From: JACPHB01 sp964495505 | GTDB taxonomy: Bacteria; Patescibacteriota; Minisyncoccia; UBA10092 | Direction: 5' to 3' | Assembly: GCA_964495505.1 (NCBI GenBank) | Contig: CAZBVM010000003.1 | Location: 1-38,840 of the forward strand | Length of the DNA: 38,840 nt | In this document: piece by piece, positions 14,201 through 18,927 of the stretch | Layout of the letters: every line of letters begins with the position of its first letter | Position numbering within the stretch: the stretch's first letter is position 1 | Made by a program: the position numbers and the translations under genes | Notes under the pieces: generated by a model | Seen by the model: only the letters and a program-made list of their open reading frames with translations | Database searches by the model: none | What the model was told of the DNA's origin: nothing

Positions 14201-16090
14201 GGGAATAGTGGTAGTGGCAATAACCACTTTTCCGCTTTCGTCAATTCTCATTCTTTCACTTGAATTGGTGGCAAAAATTAAAGGATTGGCGCCGGTGGTG
14301 GAAGCGGTGAGCGGGCCAGAGTTCCAAATTAGGGGTGTCTGAAGCGATGTTGTGAATTGTCCGGTATTGCCCCAGAGATTGCTGGAGACGGTGAGATAAG
14401 TGGTGGAAGCATTGGTGATGGTGCCATTTGTTGACCAGAAAGTCGGAAGAGTGGCGTAAGTGGTGGAAGCGTTGGTGATTGTTCCGTTTGTCGCGAACAG
14501 TCTCGTGGATGTGGCATTGGTTATCGTCAGTTCGGAAACATCCCCCGTTGTCCCCCAGAAAGTCGGAAGAGTAGCATAAGTGGTGGAGGCGTTAGTGATA
14601 GTTCCGTTGGTTATAGTTCCATTGGTAATCCAAGCCGTGTTTGAAACCGTGAGGTAAGTTGACGAAGCATTGGCAATAGTAACCCCGCCGGCAGTAGCAG
14701 AAAGGGTGCCGGAAATAATGAGATTTTGTAAAGTGGTATTGCCAGCGACAGAGAGCGTACCGCCGATAGTGGCATTACCGGTTAAAGTAACGTTGCCGGT
14801 TAAAGAGGTGGTGCCGGAAACCGATAAAGTGTTAAATTCACCTCCCGATCTCACCGTGAGATGGCCGTTAACGATAGCGTCGCCTGATAAGTTAAGAGAA
14901 GTGGCCGAAAGGCGGTCAAATCCCGATTGGACTTGAGGCGCAATGGAGTAGCTGGTCAAAGTTGAGGGCTGGCCTTGGACAACAATGGTTGAAATGGGGT
15001 GAGTTGGAAGAAGCTTGGAAATGCCTATTAGAGTTTCTAAAGTGCCTAAAATTGTTTTTTTCTGTAGCGAGAGTTCGGCTTTGGTGAGGATCTTTTGCTC
15101 CGCAAAGTCTGCTTCAACAGTAGAAAGGCGATTTTCAATAAGGGTAAACGCGCCCTCCTCGGTGTCCGACACCGGAGAAGTTTGGGTGTCGGACACCATC
15201 CCGGGCGCCGTCGTTGATGCGTCAAGAGCAAGCGCCTCTTCAAGAGTATCTATTCGTACGAATGTTTCTTGCGGTTTTACGATTTTTGGACTGCCACCGG
15301 AAAGTTTGCCAATAGTTAGTTCAGACGGATTTTTGAATTTTAAAAAAGCTAAAGAACGAGAAATATTATTTGCGAGCCATTTGTAAAAAATCGGGATGTC
15401 GTTTGGAAAGTTTTTGAAAACATCAGAAAAAATGTTGGCCTGATATTTTGTTGATGTTGGAAACCGAGTTTCCAACATTCCCAGAAATTCGGTTTCTATA
15501 TTAGAAAAACCAATTGCTGTCGTAAGTAAAATTATTGCGAGCCCTGAAACAACCGCAAATTTTCTCCCTGCGGGAGATCTCCCGAAAGGAGACAAAACAG
15601 ACTTCTGTTTTAAACTTTTTAAAATTCCGAATTGTTTGCTGGCAATTATAAAACTTTTTGAATCAGCTGTTTTTAAATTTTTATTAACCGCCTTGTCCGC
15701 CAAAGCTTTGGCGGAGGCGGATTCAAGAATACTTTTTCTTTCCTCAATTTTCAGTTCGCGTGAAGAAATTGCTATTTCTGGAATAAACGCCTCGGCTTCA
15801 AGCGCTTTTTCGCGTTCTAAAATTAAATTACTTTTAAGAATTCTTAGTTCATCCTTTTCCTCCGCTGCAATTTTAGAAATATTTAAATTTTTAAATTTAG
15901 AAATATTTAAACTATCGCAATATTCCGCTATCCATTCTTTCGTCGTTACCCAATTTCTTCCGAGCTTAACCGCGCGCAGTTTTCCTCGGCGAACTAAAAC
16001 GTTCATATAATCGCGCGAAGTATTTAAAATCTTCCCAGCTTCAGAAAGCGGAATATATTCTATTACAGAATTTTTTAAATCTTGAAACAT
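5291..16090 (-). CDS. Giant membrane-anchored surface repeat protein with N-terminal HTH and two inteins
   Basis: The gene has 3599 codons from the ATG at 16090. Residues about 11-57 form an excisionase/MerR-like helix-turn-helix (IPLSEAGKILNTSRDYMNVL, then RRGKLRAVKLGRNWVTTKEW). Residues about 178-195 are one hydrophobic helix (AVVSGLAIILLTTAIGF). The rest is a long Gly/Ser/Thr-rich repeat region with about 17 copies of a GNVGIGTTxP motif, like beta-helical tail-fibre or adhesin stalks. Residues about 3280-3440 (from NSDVAENYYSSEVLEAGD, via YPVALIGRVPVKV) resemble the C-terminal autoprocessing-type domain of such fibres, and the tail is Thr/Pro/Glu-rich. I infer a cytoplasmic DNA-binding head, one membrane crossing and a very long outside stalk. 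Residues 1101-1370 and 2003-2387 are inteins. The N-terminal 200 residues and the C-terminus also contain translated dispersed repeats. Surface adhesion is the best guess and a regulatory role is possible. Confidence 0.8.
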   Translation of the reverse strand: MFQDLKNSVIEYIPLSEAGKILNTSRDYMNVLVRRGKLRAVKLGRNWVTTKEWIAEYCDSLNISKFKNLNISKIAAEEKDELRILKSNLILEREKALEAEAFIPEIAISSRELKIEERKSILESASAKALADKAVNKNLKTADSKSFIIASKQFGILKSLKQKSVLSPFGRSPAGRKFAVVSGLAIILLTTAIGFSNIETEFLGMLETRFPTSTKYQANIFSDVFKNFPNDIPIFYKWLANNISRSLAFLKFKNPSELTIGKLSGGSPKIVKPQETFVRIDTLEEALALDASTTAPGMVSDTQTSPVSDTEEGAFTLIENRLSTVEADFAEQKILTKAELSLQKKTILGTLETLIGISKLLPTHPISTIVVQGQPSTLTSYSIAPQVQSGFDRLSATSLNLSGDAIVNGHLTVRSGGEFNTLSVSGTTSLTGNVTLTGNATIGGTLSVAGNTTLQNLIISGTLSATAGGVTIANASSTYLTVSNTAWITNGTITNGTITNASTTYATLPTFWGTTGDVSELTITNATSTRLFATNGTITNASTTYATLPTFWSTNGTITNASTTYLTVSSNLWGNTGQFTTSLQTPLIWNSGPLTASTTGANPLIFATNSSERMRIDESGKVVIATTTIPSGFGLNIATSTFVYGNQFISGGLGVGIATTTSGAIQTKGDVFVGRNLYVSGNSTTLGASSADTLTVNSSINSNLIPDQNVVRDLGSTAFYWKNAYIGTLTANNISAASTTIGGTQSETFTINSDNATADVENATLIFFRGTVVPNALLTWNAATSSKRFEFNQTLYINNGSASTTNPTLTVQTIANQTAVGLQVIDNNSANIFSVSPVSSKTTMVNASTTNLTVSGNLFIGSGSTGAVLLPDGTVDSPSLSFISDTDTGLFRAGDGKMSFGTNATTSLTLDNGKVIVGNDISTASYQLEVADRDANNNTIVDELRLSHFTTGTADNGLGAGLLFYGQDSTGAGQNMARIAAQVEQATSSNTFASRLIFSTVGSGGLLEKMRLTGNGQLLLATTTIPSGYGANIATSTNIYGSLRAGTSSSLFLVDNSTGNVGIGTTTPITTFAVNGNGYFGSALGVGILNTTANTFRVGQCVTGDTRLRRRRRRRKISNLKFLISNQFPNDLISNDDEYIYDEPMIIDIKPGDEVLSLNEKTGELIWRRVKQLAYMGIKDIYKLTTESGKTIRTTGNHPYFVRIDHEISIIAYLRRVISGVAALMNQLTPQGGAFGILDMIRGSGLTSFYIVANEKNLSSVSVDNNINQLGIGPAGNRTPENLMSNQISYHTGPNARALYQENNIATRFNGLWTKVVDLKEGMEIAVVGDNNKSTWDKIVSIEYLPEEEVYDIEIEDTHNFIANGIVAHNTAFIVDSTGKVGIGTTTPNNLLTIAGDTTPSLNFKTNSTNSGWAIGVDTADSNKFKIASSTAVGTNARLTINGNGNVGIGLTNPEGKLHIQTGDAGNVVPQVNTDELIIEGSGDAGLSIQTPDNNVGRILFSSPTENANAGIIFLGRSDGGLTVGTEGISTGYLAFHSGLGIEKMRITSAGNVGIGTTTPLAKLDVWGNGKFFGTLSASSTAYFDGLVNANAGLTVIGATSLQNATATNGFAVSGSSFNVGGQNFMVQTSGAASSTSLAVSGASNLGGLITSQSGLTITGGNLNLNNLGITNAGSIAGATTGAFSTSIQTPLIYNAGPLTASTTGANPLIFATNSSERMRIDSSGNVGIGTTSPNNLLSLFKSTTPALGFTTGSGDSAWTMGIDTADANKFKIASSTAVGTNTRLTIDGNGNVGIGTASPSVNLHIGAGTIISPDTYSASAGVFSPDNARFHISGDVDGGASMLVLTRKENTANERNIAISAGNGLLRFGKTNDIFAGVTAWMAINVTSGNVGIGTTSPQTKLEVTNTSSGATADQVYLTNLASATSTASRLTFRAVDIGGAGTSTAAVTGILTQNWTTGKGDLAFSTLRSGSLTEAIRITNLGYLGVGTTSPGSLLSVAGHCVTGDSKLRRRKKRRGKNGGIEYEYDEVEVRNIKSGDEILSLNEKTGKLIWSRVNALMDMGVKPIYKLTTASGKTIRTTGNHPYLTKYGWVKVAELREGNEIAVTKEEMLAAVNFISSANTFNRNPAIFDREFNSPILSYSVSVRRFRIIRQMLRKFQRIWRRSVKTQFLKNALTNVGGTLFEKIIRLRRVDNLHHDNYSMPYRFANSSIVTNFPALISADARLSEARYAGLNVSMSSTVVSSSSLSVFDNFQSTVSASKISDSNFFISQMGSLGLFNPPLNAWEFQTIFSSLSREVRSANNFASNTAFGSRERTTSRKDINGFDKVWLFIWRKFSKLTDKLSNNRNDFIWDQIKKIERLPTEQVYDIEVEGTHNFVANDIIAHNTYLSGNLTVSGTTNLQGISLTNASSTYLTVSDTAWINKLNVTNTTSTSTITGGLTVGNNAALSVDRNAAANSLFIDPSGNVGIGTTSPNNLLSLFKSTTPALGFTTGSGDSAWTMGIDTADANKFKIASSTAVGTNARLTIDGNGNVGINTTSPTSTLAIAGTLNVQQTTTGISSLYVNSSGNVGIGTTGPTNKLELLGSAAIVLRDSAVSHGMTGDIPLGDEFGRLQIDNATDGGLRIRGIVDTNTAIPVVITGTGQTTPTSPLVLLGGFQRSGNGVAAASGATPVVRISPNATGANSIVEVLANGKVGIGTTTPGTMNGILVTGATMHISGNTTGSTISQLLIDGTGQGILGLNDSGAVANSRWFQLLSDGGDFTLRALNDNETVKTTILTAQSTGNVGIGTTSPQTKLEVTNTSSGATADQLYLTNLDSATSTASRLTFRAQDISGATGTSTAAITGILTQNWTTGKGDLAFSTLRSGALTEAMRITDAGNVGIGTANPTVALEIGSGQILLPAGSAAAPSLALGAAGTGWFRTSDVNTLSMSTGGVERLRIDTGSIFFRSGNELSWYSTSDFSGSIDLTVGRDAANILAQRRGTNAQEFRIYNTDSAADEFASLGFINNANVFTIETEQVSGGTVRNIALLGGNVGIGTTSPNNLLSLFKSTTPALGFTTGSGDSAWTMGIDTADANKFKIASSTAVGTNTRLTIDGNGNVGIGTTAPAGTLELLDTNPTRINMRLSGLAHGVTNDAPSTDTFGTLFNIGSDDGGLYVMGLAGANTRQAIVIRGVGYTSPSIPAVVVSGQKKSGADAVSMTGTDPVFGVDAGTFNGILFRILANGNVGIGTTTPTQLLTISSAGTTANANIPNGALCIDNDGGCVPGAAGNITFVSSTTGNSDVAENYYSSEVLEAGDIIEYSKYQIPNTKYPIQKAAASSTTIIGVVSSAPGMTLGFEENANASSTYPVALIGRVPVKVNLENGPIAIGDRISVSSVAGIGKKASSTEATVGIALEEFSASNIENCNIGNSLEIENCKLKIGKILVFVNLGQPQLAAAKGTGDLASMTTASGDLNMNGFSLLNVKSISGLNGLWSIDAEGNIIAKSVTAQALTIAGAASGVTVYDRTTAAPKCIYIEGGVIKTSDGACGQTQNAGAPALISNSQFSISNEFSNSNDQTATTTPATSTTTEPVLTESEPVVATSTEPVIISETATSTP
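5421..5470. repeat. A/T repeat in the C-terminal coding end of the giant gene
   Basis: A TTGGAAATTGAAAATTGAG type unit is read in frame as ISNSQFSISNEF. It is the same family as the intergenic arrays at 5098-5290 and 1660-1832. Confidence 0.65.
5818..5893. repeat. A/T repeat inside the C-terminal domain of the giant protein
   Basis: Alternating CAATTTTCAATTT and CAATGAATTTCC units are read in frame as an Asn/Ile/Glu-rich insert (SNIENCNIGNSLEIENCKLK). It splits the otherwise continuous G2-like domain near its last strands. Confidence 0.65.
6146..6187. repeat. GTATTTGGTATTTTG repeat inside the giant gene
   Basis: TTGTATTTGGTATTTGGTATT is read as KYQIPNTKYPIQK. The same family occurs at 19443-19480 and 20718-20745 within leuS. 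Confidence 0.7.
6801..6991. repeat. 190-bp internal repeat of the giant gene, copy 1
   Basis: This encodes the unit from NVGIGTTSPNNLLSLFKSTT through AVGTNTRLTIDG. Near-identical copies lie at 8501-8695 and 10729-10919, and a diverged copy at about 11765-11945. Long stretches are the same base for base, including synonymous positions, so the copies are recent duplications or are kept alike by gene conversion. Confidence 0.85.
8501..8695. repeat. 190-bp internal repeat of the giant gene, copy 2
   Basis: This has the same unit as 6801-6991. The first 40 bases are diverged (as in the 11765 copy), while the rest is almost identical. That mosaic pattern is expected of recombination between copies. 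Confidence 0.85.
9055..9084 (+). promoter_or_regulatory. Promoter of the intein-borne toxin-antitoxin pair
   Basis: A perfect -35 TTGACA (9055-9060) is followed after 18 bases by TAAACT (9079-9084), a 4-of-6 match to the -10 box. The antitoxin ATG at 9093 starts 8 bases later, which implies a leaderless or nearly leaderless message. Confidence 0.55.
9093..9491 (+). CDS. Putative antitoxin of a RelE-type toxin-antitoxin pair, nested in intein 2
   Basis: This 132-residue ORF lies antisense to the intein. I chose the ATG at 9093 because it follows the promoter; a TTG at 9045 would extend it by 16 residues but overlaps the -35 box. The protein is charged and helix-rich. The end, DIKAGKFVTMEELAKRYGIE, is the type of C-terminal tail by which Phd/RelB-like antitoxins wrap the toxin. 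I recognise no clear N-terminal DNA-binding fold. It stops 5 bases before the toxin start, so translation is probably coupled. I infer that it neutralises the downstream toxin and represses its own promoter. Antitoxin identity rests on position and tail, so it is less certain than that of the toxin. Confidence 0.7.
   Translation: MNNQTLSKPLISFLEVVRSREPKAVFEAKLLALLTSRLKELKIVWNSQAFKGGLNNPKLPIWLMKKLESLILLAETVDWKLSKTLKEELDTTVEDIETFNPAYRASLKRASADIKAGKFVTMEELAKRYGIE
9497..9757 (+). CDS. RelE/ParE superfamily toxin, nested in intein 2
   Basis: This 86-residue protein has the compact RelE/ParE pattern. It begins MKIIYSPQADDFFKK, then has a Lys/Arg-rich helix (IRKRILKKLSFY), LTDDPEAPYRYRIGKDWRVK (residues 45-64) and the closing strand KSIGRRDEIYRR (75-86). 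The YRYRIG...WRV core and the Arg-rich C-terminus are the family signature. Members with these basic residues cut mRNA in the ribosome (RelE) or, in the ParE branch, inhibit gyrase; which applies here cannot be told. An ATG at 9497 and another at 9500 are both possible. The gene lies wholly inside the intein reading frame on the opposite strand and ends just before the Hint N-terminal half. Confidence 0.85.
   Translation: MMKIIYSPQADDFFKKCSSDIRKRILKKLSFYASSPDPLEFAEHLTDDPEAPYRYRIGKDWRVKFSVENGRIAVKSIGRRDEIYRR
10729..10919. repeat. 190-bp internal repeat of the giant gene, copy 3
   Basis: This is nearly identical to 6801-6991 through the whole length, including the NVGIGTTSPNNLLS junction. A second repeat pair of the gene is 7436-7730 with 10143-10425, and a third is about 10925-11030 with 14240-14350. 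Confidence 0.85.
12209..12275 (+). ncRNA. tRNA-like element lacking a D arm, inside intein 1
   Basis: On the plus strand an acceptor stem GGGCCCG (12209-12215) pairs fully with CGGGTCC (12268-12274, one G-U), followed by A. The T arm is perfect: CGGGG, loop TTCGATT, CCCCG (12251-12267), directly joined to the acceptor. The anticodon arm is TCTGG, loop TTTGACA, TCAGA (12229-12245), with a 5-base variable loop TTCTC. The D region is only about 13 bases and cannot form a normal D arm. The anticodon by position is TGA, which would be serine but lacks the long variable arm of tRNA-Ser; a shifted loop would give GAC (valine). The flanks GCATT and AATGC extend the acceptor stem. It is best seen as a decayed tRNA gene or a tRNA mimic. 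The antisense frame reads GPAGNRTPENLMSNQ, a typical artefact of translating a tRNA backwards. Confidence 0.5.
12313..12340 (+). promoter_or_regulatory. Consensus promoter on the plus strand inside intein 1
   Basis: TTGACA (12313-12318), a 16-base spacer, then TGC plus TACAAT (12335-12340) as an extended -10. This is the best consensus promoter in the window and reads antisense to the intein. An ATG follows 8 bases after the -10 box, the same spacing as for the toxin-antitoxin promoter. Confidence 0.6.
12349..12420 (+). CDS. 23-codon leaderless ORF, possibly a truncated gene start
   Basis: ATG at 12349, stop TAA at 12418-12420. The peptide MSSQILVSYRESRKPRLEVL resembles the beginning of a longer protein cut off by a stop. 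I recognise no family. It is reported only because the promoter directly upstream is strong. Confidence 0.25.
   Translation: MSSQILVSYRESRKPRLEVLVGS
12697..12743. repeat. A/T repeat inside intein 1
   Basis: TTTGGAAATTGATTAGAAATT type units are read in frame next to the polyarginine run. They belong to the family scattered through the spacers and genes of the window. Confidence 0.6.
15453..15478. repeat. GGAAACCGAGTTTCC hairpin repeat in the giant gene
   Basis: ATGTTGGAAACCGAGTTTCC is read as LGMLETRFPTS just after the membrane helix. The same element lies at 3461-3487 and 36569-36596, and a variant at 36421-36460. Confidence 0.75.
15561..15596. repeat. TCTCCC/GGGAGA hairpin repeat in the giant gene
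   Basis: TCTCCCTGCGGGAGATCTCC is followed by CGAAAGGAGAC. The family recurs at 1706-1736 and 17500-17529 (glmS). It is translated just before the membrane helix (LSPFGRSPAGRKF). Confidence 0.7.
15690..15723. repeat. CCGCCAAAGCTTTGGCGG hairpin in the giant gene
   Basis: This perfect 18-bp palindrome, CCGCCAAAG with its inverse CTTTGGCGG, is translated as SASAKALADKA in the N-terminal coil. Related hairpins are at about 1770-1790, 5175-5195 and 34571-34600. Confidence 0.65.
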
Positions 16091-16143
16091 TTAAATCTTG
16101 ATATATCTAAATTTTGAAATACTTTTACGCTTATTTAAGAGAA

Positions 16144-16183
16144 ATGATCTGTTATCCGATCATTTGATCTGTTACCCGATCAT
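16144..16183. promoter_or_regulatory. Two adjacent 20-bp operators in the leader of the giant gene
   Basis: ATGATCTGTTATCCGATCAT is directly followed by TTGATCTGTTACCCGATCAT. The units differ at two positions, and the first is an inverted repeat (ATGATC/GATCAT). They start at the predicted transcription start of the giant gene, a classical place for a repressor site. Confidence 0.7.
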
Positions 16184-16189
16184 TTTTAA

Positions 16190-16198
16190 ATTATAGCA
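16190..16198 (-). promoter_or_regulatory. Extended -10 promoter of the giant gene
   Basis: The minus strand reads TGCTATAAT, an extended -10 box. There is no good -35 hexamer. Transcription would begin near 16183, at the edge of the paired operators, leaving a leader of about 90 bases. Confidence 0.6.
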
Positions 16199-16228
16199 AA
16201 TTGATTTGCGTTTTTTGCTTATTTTAAG

Positions 16229-16258
16229 CAAAAAATCCGGTCGCTTTTGGCGACCGGA
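16229..16258 (-). terminator. Rho-independent terminator of glmS
   Basis: On the minus strand an 8-bp GC-rich stem CCGGTCGC/GCGACCGG with a 5-base loop is followed by ATTTTTTG. It lies 72 bases after the glmS stop. A second A/T stem (TTTTTTGCTT/AAGCAAAAAA) follows at once. Confidence 0.9.
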
Positions 16259-16329
16259 AGGTTAGGATAAGTTTATGTAAAAACCCCATTGCTCTAAATA
16301 GCTCTATTTATAGCAAAAAATTCCCGATA

Positions 16330-18198
16330 TTACTCCACCGTGACACTTTTTGCCAGATTACGCGGCTTATCTACGTCTAAACCTCTAAATACTCCCATAT
16401 AATATGCAAAAAGTTGAAGCGGAATAATCGCAAGCATGGGCGCTAGCATTTCTAAGGTTTTGGGTATATAAAGCCAATCATTCGCGATATGTTTAATTTT
16501 TTCATTCCCTTCCGTTGTTATGGCAATAATTTTCCCGTGTCTTGCTTTAATCTCTTCTATATTGGAAGTCATTTTATCATATACGCTATCAATAGGAGCT
16601 ATGGCTACGGTTGGGAAATTCTCATCAACCATTGCTATCGGTCCATGCTTCATTTCACCGGCTCCATATCCTTCGGCGTGGATATACGAAATTTCTTTTA
16701 ACTTTAAGGCGCCCTCAAGCGCCGTTGGAAAATTACATTTTCTTCCGATATATAAAAAATTATTAAAATTTTTATATTTTTTTGCTATTGCTTTTACCTT
16801 CCCACTGCTCCGTGTCAACACATATTGACAAAGTTGTGGGATACGCGACAGTTCTCCGGCAAATTTTTTACCTTCAGATCTTGAAAGGTCTCTCTGCCGC
16901 CCTAAAAATAATGCTAAAAGTGCTAACACTGCAAGCTGTGATGTAAACGCTTTGGTTGAAGCCACGCCGATTTCTGGCCCGGCATGATTATAAACTCCAG
17001 CATCGGTTTCCCGGGCAATAGTTGAACCGACAACATTAACTATTCCCAGCGTTAGAGCGTTATTTTCTTTGAAACGCCGCAAGACGGCTAAAGTATCGGC
17101 CGTTTCCCCCGACTGAGAAATGGCTACCATGGCTAAATTTTGGTGATAATCAACATTCGGTTGGTAACGAAGTTCCGAGGCCAGTTCTGCTTCGCAAGGA
17201 ATACCGCTTAACTCCCCTATCATCAATTTTCCAACGGTTCCAGCAAGATAAGCAGTGCCGCAGCCGGTAATTATTAAACGATCTATGCTTTCTAAGCGAC
17301 TTTCTGCGGTTTCAAGACCGCCCAGCTTGGCAAGCCCCATATTTTTTACGATGCGTCCGCGCAAACTGTTCATTAGCGATTCCGGCTGTTCAAAAATTTC
17401 TTTCATCATAAAATGCGGATAACCATTTTTAGAAACATTACTAACCGACCACTCTAATCTTTCTGATCGCCTCGAGATATTCAAATTTTTAAATTTTGTG
17501 TCCCTTCGGGACATCTCCCGAAGGGAGAAAATATTGAAAAGTTTTACATTATCTTTCGTCATAACCGCCATTTCGCCGTCATTCATATAAATTACATTTT
17601 TTGTCTGTTTTAAAATTGCCGAAGCGTCAGAAGCTACCAAATGTTCGCCATCACCTATACCGATAACCAATGGGCTGCTGTTTCTTACAGCCATTATTCT
17701 ATCCGGATAATCGGAAAAAACGATAGTTAACCCATAGGTTCCTTTTATCAATTTTAACGATTTTATAACTGCTGATTCCGGGCCATATCGCAGATTTTCC
17801 TCTATAAGATGCGCTAAAACTTCGGTATCCGTTTCTGATTTAAATACATGACCGCGCTGGATTAAAGTTTCTTTAAGCGATTTGTAATTTTCAATAATTC
17901 CATTATGGCAAACAAAAACCCGACCGGTGCAATCGACATGAGGATGAGCGTTTTGCTCGCTCGGTTCGCCATGTGTCGCCCAGCGGGTATGGGCAATGCC
18001 GATATTGCCGCGCCAATTTGGGGATATTTTATTCTCTAATTCATTAACCCTGCCTTTGTTTTTAATCAGTTTAGTTTTAGCGCCGTCAAAGATAACGAGA
18101 CCTGCCGAGTCATAGCCGCGGTATTCAAGACGCTTTAAGCCATCAATTAAAATTGGCGCTGCTTCTTTTTTCCCTACGTAACCCACAATCCCGCACAT
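16330..18198 (-). CDS. glmS: Glutamine-fructose-6-phosphate aminotransferase (isomerising)
   Basis: This enzyme makes glucosamine-6-phosphate from fructose-6-phosphate and glutamine, the first step toward UDP-GlcNAc and peptidoglycan, in the cytoplasm. The 622 residues begin MCGIVGYVG, with the N-terminal nucleophile Cys2. GYDSAG and the glutaminase core follow, then two SIS sugar-isomerase domains (SQSGETADTLAVL near residue 360) and the family C-terminus KPRNLAKSVTVE. A region of about 22 residues (223-245; 17463-17529) is not part of GlmS. It is encoded by a TCTCCC hairpin plus an A/T repeat, lies in the linker between glutaminase and isomerase halves, and keeps frame. The promoter region contains the 32-bp palindrome at 18304-18335. 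No glmS ribozyme was recognised. Confidence 0.95.
   Translation of the reverse strand: MCGIVGYVGKKEAAPILIDGLKRLEYRGYDSAGLVIFDGAKTKLIKNKGRVNELENKISPNWRGNIGIAHTRWATHGEPSEQNAHPHVDCTGRVFVCHNGIIENYKSLKETLIQRGHVFKSETDTEVLAHLIEENLRYGPESAVIKSLKLIKGTYGLTIVFSDYPDRIMAVRNSSPLVIGIGDGEHLVASDASAILKQTKNVIYMNDGEMAVMTKDNVKLFNIFSLREMSRRDTKFKNLNISRRSERLEWSVSNVSKNGYPHFMMKEIFEQPESLMNSLRGRIVKNMGLAKLGGLETAESRLESIDRLIITGCGTAYLAGTVGKLMIGELSGIPCEAELASELRYQPNVDYHQNLAMVAISQSGETADTLAVLRRFKENNALTLGIVNVVGSTIARETDAGVYNHAGPEIGVASTKAFTSQLAVLALLALFLGRQRDLSRSEGKKFAGELSRIPQLCQYVLTRSSGKVKAIAKKYKNFNNFLYIGRKCNFPTALEGALKLKEISYIHAEGYGAGEMKHGPIAMVDENFPTVAIAPIDSVYDKMTSNIEEIKARHGKIIAITTEGNEKIKHIANDWLYIPKTLEMLAPMLAIIPLQLFAYYMGVFRGLDVDKPRNLAKSVTVE
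17463..17529. repeat. Composite repeat inside glmS
   Basis: A hairpin TCCCTTCGGGACATCTCC with CGAAGGGAG is joined to an A/T unit (CAAATTTTTAAATTTTG). The A/T unit matches the one read as KFKNLNIS in the giant protein (15880-15910). The insert is in frame in the interdomain linker. Confidence 0.7.
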
Positions 18199-18303
18199 AT
18201 TTATAATTTCTAATATTTAAACATTATTCTAAATAAGATGGTAACACCGCCCCTCTATAATATTATATTATTTGCATTACTACATTAATATATTATTACA
18301 ATG

Positions 18304-18335
18304 TATAATAATTATGCTATAGCTAATTTATTATA
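18304..18335. promoter_or_regulatory. 32-bp palindromic operator upstream of glmS
   Basis: The pattern TATAAT-N6-GCTATAGC-N6-ATTATA (outer arms and core both palindromic) ends 106 bases before the glmS ATG. Read on the minus strand its left arm is a perfect -10 box. A copy with 23 of 24 identical bases over the core and one arm lies at 18928-18959. Confidence 0.7.
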
Positions 18336-18366
18336 AAAATTTTAAAACCCCAAAGACCCCGTTTTT

Positions 18367-18921
18367 CTAAATAATATTAAAATATTTTTTAAGTTTTATT
18401 TCGTGATGTTTTAAATTATCTGTTTCAATAACATCAACATTAAAAGGAATAATAAAAACTTCTCTTAAAAATCGTATTTCGTCTTCACAGGGATAGGGCG
18501 TTACCCAAACACTATCTTGCAATCTGATAAAATTTAAATCTTTAAGTTTGCGCCGTAGTGCTTCTCTTGCTTTTTTATCTTTTTCTGGCACATCAAAAAT
18601 TACCAAGCGCCACTTGCCATCCCATCGGGCAGGTCTATTTAAAAGCATATTATCAATATCAAAAGTTTTGAAATATTTTTTCCCTTTATTGGTGATTTTT
18701 AATGTAACATTATTTTTATCTTCCTTGATAAATTCAACCAATCCCCTCTTTTTAAGATAGTAGGCGCTGCTTCTTATTTGCTTAAGTTTGTATTTTAATT
18801 GTTTCAATAATATCTTAACAATTTTTGGTCCGCCAATTGACGACAACATAGCAAAAGTTACAAGACCTCCAATCGCGAGATACTTTAATAAATCTTTGCT
18901 GATTTTATTTTTTGTCCTCAT
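18367..18921 (-). CDS. PaaX-like transcriptional regulator with Cas2-like C-terminal domain (paralogue 1)
   Basis: This 184-residue protein starts with a hydrophobic helix (residues about 14-33). A winged-helix-like part follows (residues about 35-90, with KKRGLVEFIKED and LKITNKGKKYF), and the C-terminal half is GKWRLVIFDVPEKDKKAREA through DSVWVTPYPCEDE. The WRLVIFDVPE...R..L...GF motif is shared by Cas2 and the C-terminal domain of PaaX regulators. The winged helix and the absence of CRISPR or cas1 argue for a regulator. The gene lies between two copies of a 32-bp palindrome, one overlapping its own -10 box and the other upstream of glmS. I infer autoregulation and control of glmS; the ligand is unknown. 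A paralogue lies at 29904-30464. Confidence 0.75.
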   Translation of the reverse strand: MRTKNKISKDLLKYLAIGGLVTFAMLSSIGGPKIVKILLKQLKYKLKQIRSSAYYLKKRGLVEFIKEDKNNVTLKITNKGKKYFKTFDIDNMLLNRPARWDGKWRLVIFDVPEKDKKAREALRRKLKDLNFIRLQDSVWVTPYPCEDEIRFLREVFIIPFNVDVIETDNLKHHEIKLKKYFNII

Positions 18922-18927
18922 GTGTTG

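Noticed and set aside
6200..15400. Many plus-strand open frames of 60-150 codons opposite the giant gene
   Set aside because: They recur at each copy of the repeats, have low-complexity Val/Pro/Met-rich products and no family features. They are shadows of the repetitive minus-strand gene, except the toxin-antitoxin pair at 9093-9757.
5291..16090. Phage tail fibre or prophage
   Set aside because: GNVGIGT repeats resemble tail fibres, but no other phage gene is present and the N-terminus has an HTH and a membrane helix; a cellular surface protein fits better.
5291..16090. The giant protein as the DGR target
   Set aside because: I could find no segment in it resembling the template repeat at 38631-38785.
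16265..18198. glmS ribozyme or other riboswitch around glmS
   Set aside because: The upstream region shows only A/T-rich sequence and the palindromic operator; none of the conserved ribozyme core was recognised.
18367..18921. Cas2 of a CRISPR-Cas system
   Set aside because: The C-terminal domain is Cas2-like, but a winged-helix-type N-terminal half is present and no cas1, effector or spaced repeat array occurs in the window; the same holds for 29904-30464.
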